A stretch of DNA of 64,000 bases from Hirsutella rhossiliensis. Taxonomy: Eukaryota; Ascomycota; Sordariomycetes; Hypocreales; Ophiocordycipitaceae. The stretch lies in contig NW_025408669.1 in assembly GCF_020360975.1 (NCBI RefSeq), positions 7,502,001 to 7,566,000 on the forward strand, in the 5' to 3' direction. Below are positions 1 through 8,170 of this stretch, piece by piece. Every line of letters starts with the position of its first letter. Positions within the stretch are counted from its first letter, which is position 1. The translations under genes and the position numbers were made by a program. Below the pieces are notes generated by a model that saw only the letters and a list, made by a program, of their open reading frames with translations, was not told the DNA's origin and ran no database searches.

Positions 1-2
1 GG

Positions 3-1568
3 GTGCCAAACTACCTGTTCGAGGCCCTCGCGCTCTTCAACTGGCCGACGTGGATCTCCCCCGGAAACATCACCCTCGCCCTCATCGCCGGAAGCACGTG
101 CGGGCTCGGGTTCAATCCTTTGCCAACCCTGGACTGGATCACGGCGACGTACCTCGTCGATCCAATCGTGACACCTCTCTTTACCCTGGCCAACTTTGCC
201 TCTGGAATGGCCATCGCGGGCATCATCGTGGCGCCGCTGCTGTACTTTAACAACGTGTGGAACGGCGCTTACATGCCCATCAACAGCATCCAGTTCTACG
301 ACAACACGGGCTCGGTTTACAACGTGCACCGCATCCTCAACCGCGACATGACGCTGAACGAGGAGGCCTACCGCGCCTACAGCGTCCCGTGGATGGCCAC
401 GACCATGGCAGTGAATTTTGCAGCCTGTCTGCTCCTCTACTCGGCCGTGCCCGTCCACGTCGCGCTCTGGTTCCGGCGCGATATTGCGGCCGGCTTGCGC
501 TCGTGCTGGAGCCGCCAGAAGCGCTCGGAGCAGTTCCGTGACGTCCAGAACCGGCTCAACTCGGTCTACAAGGAGTGTCCTCACTGGTGGTATCTGGTGG
601 TGCTGGCTCTTTCGTTTATCCTTGCCTGTGTCTCCGTGACGGCCTGGCCGACAGGCACCCCTGTCTGGGGAATTGTCCTTGCCGTCATCTTCACATTCTT
701 GCTGCAGATCCCCATCGGCATGTTGGCGGCCATTTCCAACTTCGAAATAGGCTTGAGCCTGCTGGCCAATATCGTCGGGGGCTTTGTCTTTGAGTCTCAA
801 CCCATCCCTCACATGATCTTCAAAGCCTTCAGCTACATGGCGACGTCCCAAAGCCTCACGTTCGTCGCGGACCTCAAGCTCGCGCATTACGCCAAGATCC
901 CACCGCGATGGGCCTTTGCCGCCCAGGTCTACGCAACCGTCATTGGAGCATGTGTGGCGTGGGCCGTCAACCACTGGTCGCTGCGCAACATCGAGGGCGT
1001 GTGCCTCGAGGGCCAGCGCGCACGCTTCACCTGCCCCGGAACCCATTCATTCTTCCTCGCCAGTGTCTTTTGGGGCGCAGTCGGCCCGCGCCGCCTGTTT
1101 GGCCGGGACAGTCCGTACCATGTCTTGCTGTACTGCATCCCCTTCGGCTTCTTCCTCCCCATTGCCGCCTACTTGGCCGTCAAGCGGTGGCCAACGTCGT
1201 GGCTGCGCAACTTCAACGCGCCCATCTTCCTGGCCGGGCCGTTCGGATGGGCGCCGTACAACTGGAGCTACATCCAGGGATCCGTCGTGCTGGCCATCTT
1301 CTTCAACTACTTCATCAAGCGGCGCTATTCGGGCTGGTGGGAGCGGTACGCCTACGTCCTTACCAGCTCGTTCGCGGCGGCGACGGGCGTGGCGGCCCTC
1401 TTCCTCTTCTTTTGTCTGCAGAAGTGGGACATTCGCCTCAACTGGTGGGGGAATGAAATCGCCGGCCGAGGCGTGGATCGGGGCGGCTTCGTGGATGGGG
1501 ACGGGGATCAGGTTCGGTGTGCCCACTTGAAGCTGCCCCCTGGAGGGTCGTTTAGCTCTGGTTTCTGA
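3..1568 (+). CDS. OPT-family oligopeptide/peptide transporter, 5'-truncated by window edge
   Basis: Integral membrane proton-coupled transporter of the OPT superfamily, expected to import small peptides or related compounds across the plasma membrane. The frame is open from the first bases of the window, so this is the C-terminal ~520 residues of a protein that usually has 750-900. Visible family features: a series of long hydrophobic segments, an HWWYLVVL membrane stretch, the QIPIGMLAAISN region, the conserved KAFSYMATSQSLTFVADLKLAHY block followed by KIPPR, a cysteine-proline motif (FTCPG), GPRRLFG, and the terminal RLNWWGNE that closes OPT proteins. The stop is TGA at 1566-1568. No intron is needed in the visible part. 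The Met near base 3 is internal, not a start. Substrate cannot be told from sequence. Confidence 0.93.
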   Translation: MPNYLFEALALFNWPTWISPGNITLALIAGSTCGLGFNPLPTLDWITATYLVDPIVTPLFTLANFASGMAIAGIIVAPLLYFNNVWNGAYMPINSIQFYDNTGSVYNVHRILNRDMTLNEEAYRAYSVPWMATTMAVNFAACLLLYSAVPVHVALWFRRDIAAGLRSCWSRQKRSEQFRDVQNRLNSVYKECPHWWYLVVLALSFILACVSVTAWPTGTPVWGIVLAVIFTFLLQIPIGMLAAISNFEIGLSLLANIVGGFVFESQPIPHMIFKAFSYMATSQSLTFVADLKLAHYAKIPPRWAFAAQVYATVIGACVAWAVNHWSLRNIEGVCLEGQRARFTCPGTHSFFLASVFWGAVGPRRLFGRDSPYHVLLYCIPFGFFLPIAAYLAVKRWPTSWLRNFNAPIFLAGPFGWAPYNWSYIQGSVVLAIFFNYFIKRRYSGWWERYAYVLTSSFAAATGVAALFLFFCLQKWDIRLNWWGNEIAGRGVDRGGFVDGDGDQVRCAHLKLPPGGSFSSGF

Positions 1569-2764
1569 TCTGCCCTTGGGTTTATGGTTTGCTGTCTCGG
1601 CGTCAATAAGGCTGAAAGGGGGTTCTTGGGAGCGGTGTCATGTCCGTCCGACCCTAATCCATGCGTCAGTTACTGGAATAGAATTGGAAATGAAGTGTCA
1701 TGAGCAAGCTTGATTGTTTGCAACCCGTAGTGTACTCTTACTCTTGGCCACTGCGTCATTTGGGGCTCTGTTGAGGCAGCATACCATTGACATCCGCCAT
1801 TACCAGCTTTGATTCTGCTCGCTGCGATACAAAAGACCACCCCGTCATTGCTTCCCAAGACCAAATCACCCCGACTTTGGCTCAAAGCAACCAAGCATGG
1901 CCCTCTCCCTCGAAAATAGCGACCTCAGTGGGCTTGGATTATTACACAACCGAGCTCTCTCGCTTGAGCCATGCTCCCCCAGCCATATATCAACCACCCA
2001 GACAGCAGCTCCAATGGCGTTTCCTTTTTTTTATCTTTGGTTGGGAACATGTCCTTTGCATGTCCTTGCTGGAGACATCACACATGGAGATGTGCTACGC
2101 AGATAACCCGTAACAAGTTTCACATTAGCTTGCAACACCCAGAGCGATGTCGACATCGCCGCAGTCTGTCTGCCTGGCCGTCAAGAAAACACGCTTCTGA
2201 GCTCCTCCCCCGCTTTGCCTCCATGTACAATCTGGAGGACCAAGCATAACTAGCCCTTCTAATGGCTTTGAATCTTCTGCTACATAACGAAACCTCGTCC
2301 ACGGTCAAGCTACCTCGGCCGTTCCTCAACAAGCAGGACACGCAACTGGTTTGGCATGCCGCTCTCGATCGAGAGCACAGCAATCTAGCGCGTTATATGA
2401 CTTTCAGCTTGAATACGTTCAAGTCAATGTGCTTGACATGTCGTAAGCAAACATGTTCTGTTTGCTGTCGCGAATGCAAACGGACGTCGACGTTTTCCAT
2501 TAAATAGAGCACCGGGGCAGGGCTAGCCCTCCAAGTAACGCCCACGAGCAAGGATCGGCTGGACACATGCACCTTGTACTTGACCTGATTCGCTGCTATA
2601 GTGCACCCCTCCGGTGCAGTTCTAGTTTCCCCATGCATAGGAACCATGGTCCTCCTGACATGCCCGTCCTTATATAGAGATCAGACCATGTCCCGTTTCT
2701 TCATCCAAACTCAAAACGGCGGCACTCTGCACCTTGTCCGTTCGTGGCTGGTCGTCACGATACC
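1569..2764. other. intergenic region, no supported gene
   Basis: About 1.2 kb between the transporter stop and the next candidate start. Open frames here are short, overlap one another on both strands and show no recognisable domain. It should contain the transporter's 3' UTR and the upstream region of the next gene. No tRNA or repeat was seen. Confidence 0.6.
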
Positions 2765-3229
2765 ATGGCGCCCGTCGACCACTCGAAATGGGACAACATC
2801 GGCACGGATTCCGAGCCTGAAGTGTCGCCTCGAGAAGCCAGGCCAGGCCCATGCCCTACACCACAGCCGCCTGCACCCACTTCGACGACAACGTACGGCG
2901 CTGCAGAACCAATTCAAGCCGTCATCGTTTGGGGCGATGTCGAGAAACGCGGACGCTCGCCTTGGTCCGTCACCAGAATCGCCGCAGACCACCCAGCGTT
3001 TTCGACCACGGTGCCTCCCATCCCAAGCCTCATCGAAGTGCCGCTGGTCCTCCACCGCGATGGCTTTTCAATCGACGGGCCTTTGAACAGTGATGGCGAG
3101 ATTGTTATCTGGCACAGAGATACACTCGCCCCGGGGAGGGAGGTGGGAATGATCCGGATGATTGGAGAGTGGTCAGGTCTCCTTATGAAGTATGAGACTT
3201 CTGTACGGCTGGACCAGCTGCCGCGTTGA
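2765..3229 (+). CDS. small hypothetical protein (~154 aa)
   Basis: An open frame of 154 codons ending in TGA at 3227-3229. I prefer the ATG at 2765, in good context (ATACCATGG), to an in-frame ATG 21 nt upstream at 2744, because the protein then begins MAPVDHSKWDNIGTDSEPEV. That opening is familiar from unannotated fungal proteins, some of them linked to MYND zinc fingers, but no zinc-binding cysteines are present here. An acidic, proline-rich N-terminus is followed by a more ordered part (AVIVWGDVEKRGRSPWSVTRI, then VPLVLHRDGFSIDG). No signal peptide or membrane segment. Overlapping frames on both strands are also open, so coding status is uncertain. Function unknown. Confidence 0.45.
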   Translation: MAPVDHSKWDNIGTDSEPEVSPREARPGPCPTPQPPAPTSTTTYGAAEPIQAVIVWGDVEKRGRSPWSVTRIAADHPAFSTTVPPIPSLIEVPLVLHRDGFSIDGPLNSDGEIVIWHRDTLAPGREVGMIRMIGEWSGLLMKYETSVRLDQLPR

Positions 3230-3782
3230 CGTGCGCAGAGCTGAAGCATTGAGATTACAGTCGTTAACCAGCAAAGCGAGACATATACATGGTAATATCC
3301 ATTCTGTTCCGGCGTGTCGTGGCCCTTGATCCTGATGTACACGTCTCGTTTCTGCGGCCAGGTCTCTCGAGGCATTTGAGCCGTTTACCGGCGCCCGCCG
3401 GGCGAGTGATGCTGCTGCTGCAACGACGGCGTGGCCTCCAGTCGGTGCTCACGATCAGTCTGATGAATCATAGGCCTTGTTCATGCACTAAGTGGTGGGC
3501 GAGACTCAGACATGGCAAAGCATGTTTGGGGTTGACTCTTTGAGCATGGCCGCACTTGAACATGGCGAGAACTTGAGATGGGCTGGTCATAGCCTCGACA
3601 AGGCTCGAATCCCCCGAAGGTCTTCTGCAGACAAGAACTCGAGGGCTGGGTCACAGGAATCGGCGCAAATCTCTTCTTACTTCTGTGCTGAGGAGGAGAT
3701 TGATTGTTCTTGTGTACGGAGCCTGTGGGTGGTGAACTGGGGATGAAGGCTGTGCTGGGCGGAGTGTTGAGTGCAGCCCCTG
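3230..3782. other. intergenic region up to the transposon insertion site
   Basis: No convincing gene. A long minus-strand frame here runs through the transposon's left terminal repeat and is judged spurious. The bases just before the transposon are the pre-insertion flank that resumes at 7131. Confidence 0.55.
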
Positions 3783-3791
3783 ATTGGGCTA
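3783..3791 (+). repeat. 9-bp target-site duplication, left copy
   Basis: ATTGGGCTA immediately precedes the left terminal repeat and is repeated exactly at 7122-7130 after the right one. Nine base pairs is the usual size for Mutator-like elements, so this fixes both ends of the transposon. Confidence 0.92.
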
Positions 3792-3862
3792 GGGAGCCAA
3801 TAGAGGCGCGGACCCCCGCGCCTTTAAAGTCGGCGCGGACGTCCGCGCCTGTTATGTAAGCC
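3792..3862 (+). repeat. left terminal inverted repeat (71 bp) of the MULE
   Basis: Begins GGGAGCCAATAGAGGCGCGG and is the exact reverse complement of 7051-7121. It includes the palindrome GGCGCGGACGTCCGCGCC and a hairpin AGGCGCGG-ACCC-CCGCGCCT. Homology between the two ends stops abruptly after 71 bp. Confidence 0.93.
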
Positions 3863-4152
3863 CAGGCGGAAGATAGTCGGGCCGCCCCCTGACCTGTACT
3901 CTCCTTTTCTATTGCATGTGGCAAACTGTCGCACAGAGAGCCAGCCTCATATAGCATACCATCTGCGCTCAGAGTAGTTGTCCGCGGAAGCGATGCTATA
4001 ATCCGCATATTAAGGTCGAGCGCCTGCATGCGTGGTGCTTGGACCCCATTGAGGCCAAAGCTCAAACGCAGGCTGCATTAAACCTCGCAGGCGGCCTCGG
4101 TTACAAGGGTTCTGCACCACGTCCACAAAGCAGGAGTTTCCTTTCCTTTGTG

Positions 4153-4158
4153 TATAAA
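4153..4158 (+). promoter_or_regulatory. TATA box of the transposase gene
   Basis: TATAAA lies 51 bp upstream of the transposase ATG at 4209, inside the element and downstream of the left terminal repeat. Position and sequence fit a core promoter; there is no direct evidence of transcription. Confidence 0.5.
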
Positions 4159-4208
4159 GAGCTGCTCACTGTCGTGCACTACAGCTAGCTCTTCAAGATA
4201 ATTCCAAT

Positions 4209-6669
4209 ATGGGGCTTACTGAATTCCCTGACGATTGCCTTCCTCCTGAGGGCCAGTTCGACTCGCGAGAGTCTCTTCTTGCCTCAATTAATGCGTGGGC
4301 GGCTCCAAGAGGCTATGCCTTCACCACAGGCAAGTCCACGAGAGACCCGCGGTCCGGAAGACGCACAGTCATATTTGCCTGCGATCGTGGAGGTAGACTT
4401 GGGGCTCATACAAGCAAGGACCAGAAGCCAGCTGATCGGCAACGGTCTACAAGCTCCCGTATCACTGGATGCCAGTTTTCCATCAATGCGAAAGAGAGCC
4501 TTGATAAGTCGTACTGGTATGTCAGGCATCGCCCAGGCGAGGAGAAGTCGGTCCACAACCATGAGCCCAGTCTGCATATTACAGCACATCCAGCTCATCG
4601 TGCCCTCTCCTCAACTGACCAGTCAGCTATTGGGAACCTCTCAAGCGCTGGCATAGCACCAAAGGATATCCGGACATATATGCGCCAGAGCTCTCAGACT
4701 GCCCAAGGAGCGACACAGCAAGACATATATAACTGTATCGCACAGCGCAGACGAGAGCTCCTTGCTGGCCAGAGCACAATGCATGCCCTTGCCAATGAGC
4801 TTGACAACGAGGGGTTCCAGAGCCGCATACAGCTTGATCATGATGGCCGAGTCACAGCAGTCTTATTCGCACACCCAGCGTCTCTAGGATACCTCAACGC
4901 ATACCCAGAATTACTACTGCTAGACTGCACATACAAGACGAACAAATATAAGATGCCACTGCTCGATATGATCGGCGTTGATGCCTGTCAGCGGTCATTC
5001 TGTATTGCCTTTGCCTTCCTCAGTGGTGAAGACGAAAATGACTATATCTGGGCACTGGACCAACTCCAATCGATATACGAGTTATATGACATTCGCCAGC
5101 CATCGGTTATCCTGACAGATCGCTGCCTCGCCTGCATAAACGCAATTTCCCGGTGCTTTCCTGCGTCCAAGTCTCTGCTTTGCATCTGGCATGCGAATAA
5201 GGCGGTGCTTAGCTATTGCAAACCAGCTTTCGACCGTGACGATGAGGACTCTAATAGTGATGAGAGGTGGGCTGAGTTCTTTGGGTATTGGCACTCAATC
5301 GTGGGCTCGAAAGATGAGGAGACATTTGATCAACAAGTTGAAGAGCTCGAGAAGCGCTTTGTGCCACGATACGTCAAGGAGGTTAGCTACATACGGAAAC
5401 CTGGTTGGACCCGTATAAGGAAAAGCTCGTCAAGGCCTGGGTCGATCAATATGCTCACTTCGGCAATGTGGCTACTTCCCGGGTGGAAGGCATCCACGCA
5501 TTATTGAAGAGTCACCTTAAGAAGTCAACATTAGACCTCTTCGAGGCAACGAGGGCAATCAAGCAAGCTCTCCTCAACCAACTGGCCGAGCTACAAGCCA
5601 ACCAAGCCAGGCAGCATATACGGATGCCAATTGAGCTCTCTGGAACCGTATATAGCACGGTACGTGGCTGGGTATCACACGAAGCCTTGCGACAGGTTGC
5701 AAAGCAACACAAGCGCCTCAACGAGAAAAACACCCCATCTTGCACAGGCAGCTTCACCAAGTCTCGCGGTCTCCCTTGTGCGCACGCATTACAGTCTCTC
5801 ATAGTGGAAGATCTGCCCCTCCGGCTACAACATTTTCATACACATTGGCGCCTTCGACGGGATAACAAAGAGATTGGTCAGGTCCTCATAGAGCCTCGTC
5901 GGCGACTAGACCAACTTGTCGCCGCATCAAGGATATCACAGTCATCCACACAGCGCGAGCCAAGTGCATTTGAAGCCATAGAGTCAGATCTACGGCCAAA
6001 GGCGCCGCCTACATGCAGCAAATGCCACCAGCAAGGGCACATCATGACATCTCGCAATTGTCCTTTACGCTATAGCGACATACTGCAGCGGGCAGAGGCA
6101 CGGGCGGCACAGACTGCAGAGACTGCAGCAATTGCAGGGACTGCACAGACTGCACAGACTGTACAGACGGTAGCAGTTCCAGAGACTGCGCAGACTGCAG
6201 CAGTCATGGAGAAAATGACAGTTGCAGTCACTACGGTCTCTACAGTCTCTACAGCAATTGCAGAGACTACAGAGACTACAGAGAATCTATTATATGATGA
6301 CCCACGAGCCATCTATCAGAGGTATGTCAGGAAAGAGACTCTTGGTATAGAGCACAGCCTCGCGGCAGTCTCAAGACCAACCAGGCATACCGAAAGGCAA
6401 TGGGCTTGCCATTGCGCTACAGCAAGACTGAATATGACTGGTGCCTCGACTGGAAGCAAATGTCAAGGAGCTGCGGCTCGAGGCAATGGACCAAGGTAGA
6501 GATGATGGCATACCTTGATTGGGATAAGGCAGAAGAAGAGCGATTAGATGCCCGGGTGGCCGAGGAAATTCAGGTGCAGCCTTTCTCACGAGAAAGAGGT
6601 ACTGCAGGTATATGGGCTGACTGCGAGAGAGACTCAGAGGAACAGCAGGCATTTTATTCACATATATAA
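4209..6669 (+). pseudogene. MULE transposase (Hop-like), two frameshifts
   Basis: DDE transposase of the Mutator-like class. First piece (frame of 4209): a FAR1/WRKY-GCM1-like N-terminus with DNA-binding character (FTTGKSTRDPRSG...FACDRGG), then the catalytic core: first Asp in LLLDCTYKTNKYKMP, second Asp in ILTDRCLACI, and the WHANK motif. The third acidic residue is Glu in SRVEGIHALLK, already in the second frame. Next come a SWIM-type finger (SCTGSF...GLPCAHAL) and a zinc knuckle (CSKCHQQGHIMTSRNC). The C-terminal YDWCLDWKQM...MAYLDWDKAEEERLDARVAEEI block is in a third frame. Both shifts are to the -1 frame and fit single-base deletions, one near 5394-5404 (an A-run before ACCTGG) and one near 6320-6335. 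The start at 4209 gives the expected N-terminus. ~800 residues if read through. Confidence 0.88.
6105..6285 (+). repeat. degenerate tandem repeat inside the transposase gene (ACTGCA/GAGACT units)
   Basis: A run of related 6-12 bp units built on CAGACTGCA, GAGACTGCA and TCTACAGTC encodes a low-complexity Thr/Ala/Val-rich linker (TAETAAIAGTAQTAQTVQTV) between the zinc knuckle and the C-terminal block. Such linkers vary in length between copies by replication slippage and are probably not under strong constraint. Confidence 0.75.
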
Positions 6670-6953
6670 GTGGTGATGATGCCGGCGATGCGAAAATGTG
6701 AGGCAGATCGTGAGATCACCGACATGCACCGGCGTGTAGCACTGTAGCTGGCCAATTTTAAGGCGGTGAACTTCCCGCACCCTCCCTTGCCACGCAACAG
6801 CGGCGCCCTTTGCGTCACGTCAATCTACCAAATAGGGAAGGCTATGGGTTCGAACCTAAGGGATATCCTCCTTTGCAATTAATTGAAGCTATATGTATGC
6901 AGCAAGCATGCTGTATCGGTGAGGCCGACTGCGAGCGCAGTTGGCGGCGGCCC

Positions 6954-7121
6954 AAATGGCCTGCCAGGCTTACATAACAGGCGCGGACGTCCGCGCCGAC
7001 TTTAAAGGCGCGGGGGTCCGCGCCTCTATTGGCTCCCAAATGGCCTGCCAGGCTTACATAACAGGCGCGGACGTCCGCGCCGACTTTAAAGGCGCGGGGG
7101 TCCGCGCCTCTATTGGCTCCC
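6954..7121 (+). repeat. 84-bp tandem duplication of the right MULE end, including its TIR
   Basis: Two head-to-tail copies (6954-7037 and 7038-7121), identical as far as I can read. Each contains the full 71-bp terminal inverted repeat plus 13 inner bases. Both copies are preceded by CCC, which suggests slippage or end-duplication at that short motif. Only the outer copy is next to the 9-bp target duplication. Confidence 0.93.
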
Positions 7122-7130
7122 ATTGGGCTA
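7122..7130 (+). repeat. 9-bp target-site duplication, right copy
   Basis: ATTGGGCTA, identical to 3783-3791, directly after the right end of the MULE. Confidence 0.92.
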
Positions 7131-7154
7131 GCCTAGCTTAGTCAGTCTGAGCGG

Positions 7155-7175
7155 CACGAGCCCTAAAGGCTCGTG
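7155..7175. other. perfect 8-bp stem-loop
   Basis: CACGAGCC, loop CTAAA, GGCTCGTG. It lies 24 bp outside the right MULE target duplication, in the flanking DNA. No assigned function; it may belong to an older repeat. Confidence 0.5.
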
Positions 7176-7942
7176 TCTGGGCCCACAGCCTGGGTCCGTA
7201 ATCCTTGCCTTCTTCTTCTGCCTCTTTCTCACGGAGTAACTAACTTACTTATATATAGATATTACCTAATTACCCGTGTGCTGTACGCACGCACGTGACA
7301 AGCCCCCACCGACCTGTTGCACCCCCGCGCAGCCCGCCCGCCAGCGGGCCAACCAGAAGGCCGCCGAGGCCGGGGGCTGGCCCCACCAGCTCCCCTCCGT
7401 CTGCAACGGCCCCGCGACATTGCACCCCGCGCCATCCCCTGGCCCTCCCTCGGGATATGCAATATGGACAGCTACCCCGGACTCGGCCAGATTCGGCACA
7501 ACGCTGAAAGGGGGCGCCAGTCACCAGGGCCGTAGCTCATGCTGTCTCGGCCAACAGGGAGGTCACCGCTCCCGCGTTGTCATTTGCTAGCAAATCCGTA
7601 CCATTTATTCCGCCCTTTGGCTGTGTACGTCAGTCAGTGTCTGACGGGAGGAACCGACTTGACTGGACTTTATTGGCCGTACCTGATGTATCTCGGGCAT
7701 GTATCTAGATAACGGCTACACTGGGTAGTTGCATCGCCTCCATTGCCGAATACAACGCTTCCTTCCCTGACCTCCATCAACCAACTTCAGTCAACCTCAT
7801 CCTCTTTTCTCCCTTTTCTCTCCCGGCAGTTCATTTCCTCGACTCTGCCCGTCGTCTTTGCTTCCGCCAATCATCGCAGTCCTCCTCTTCCTTGTCTCCC
7901 ACCCCGACATTTGACCCTGGGCTCTTGTCAAGGGAACCGAGG

Positions 7943-8107
7943 GTGCGTATTTCCACTTTCTCTACCTAAAGCCCCTCATGTGCCTCTTTGTGGACCGTCA
8001 ATCGTGGCATGGCGGCAAACATCCTGCATCTTCCGTCTCCCGTCGCCATCTTCTCCCCCAACCCAGCGTGATCTTGCGCTTCAGCTAACGTCCTCGTGGA
8101 CCATCAG
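7943..8107 (+). other. possible 5'-UTR intron of the ThDP enzyme gene
   Basis: A GTGCGT donor at 7943, a good branch site GCTAAC near 8085, and a CAG acceptor ending at 8107, 63 nt before the start codon. The acceptor side is convincing, the donor less so. Inference only; RNA reads would settle it. Confidence 0.35.
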
Positions 8108-8170
8108 CCAACCAGCGCCGGCCCCATCCCTCCATCTTCTTCCCCTCCCCCCCCCCCCTCCCACCTCCCC

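Larger units (their letters stand above)
3792..7121 (+). mobile_element. Mutator-like (MULE, Hop-type) DNA transposon, 3.33 kb
   Basis: A complete cut-and-paste element: 71-bp terminal inverted repeats that are identical to the last base, a 9-bp target duplication, and one transposase gene on the plus strand (4209-6669, frameshifted). The terminal repeats are very GC-rich and contain a perfect 18-bp palindrome and a second short hairpin. The right end carries its last 84 bp twice in tandem. Base composition matches ordinary genes: CpA and TpG are abundant, unlike the RIPed retroelements 14 kb away, which suggests a recent arrival or a low copy number that escaped RIP. The element is likely non-autonomous now because its transposase is broken, but the intact ends could still be mobilised by a working relative. 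Confidence 0.93.
7131..8170. other. intergenic/5' region before the ThDP enzyme gene
   Basis: The first ~140 bp hold a hairpin and then an A+T-rich tail (around 7236-7274), unlike the GC-rich sequence after 7275; it may be the remnant of an older repeat into which the MULE inserted. 7275-7590 is open in several frames on both strands, which reflects GC bias, and shows no domain. 7740-8170 is pyrimidine-rich, typical of a fungal promoter and 5' leader. Confidence 0.55.

Noticed and set aside
3481..4065. 194-codon minus-strand open frame
   Set aside because: It runs through the transposon's left TIR and target duplication, so it did not exist before the insertion; no domain.
5390..5410. Programmed -1 ribosomal frameshift in the transposase
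   Set aside because: No slippery heptamer or clear pseudoknot at the site; a lost base in the A-run explains it better, and a second shift follows.
6105..6285. CRISPR-like short repeats
   Set aside because: Units are contiguous, degenerate and in frame with the transposase; there are no spacers, and the organism is a fungus.
6840..6860. GGGTTCGAACC, a tRNA T-arm-like motif with an A-box-like TAGCTGGCCA upstream at ~6747
   Set aside because: No acceptor stem, anticodon arm or proper spacing can be folded around it; it lies inside the MULE's 3' region.
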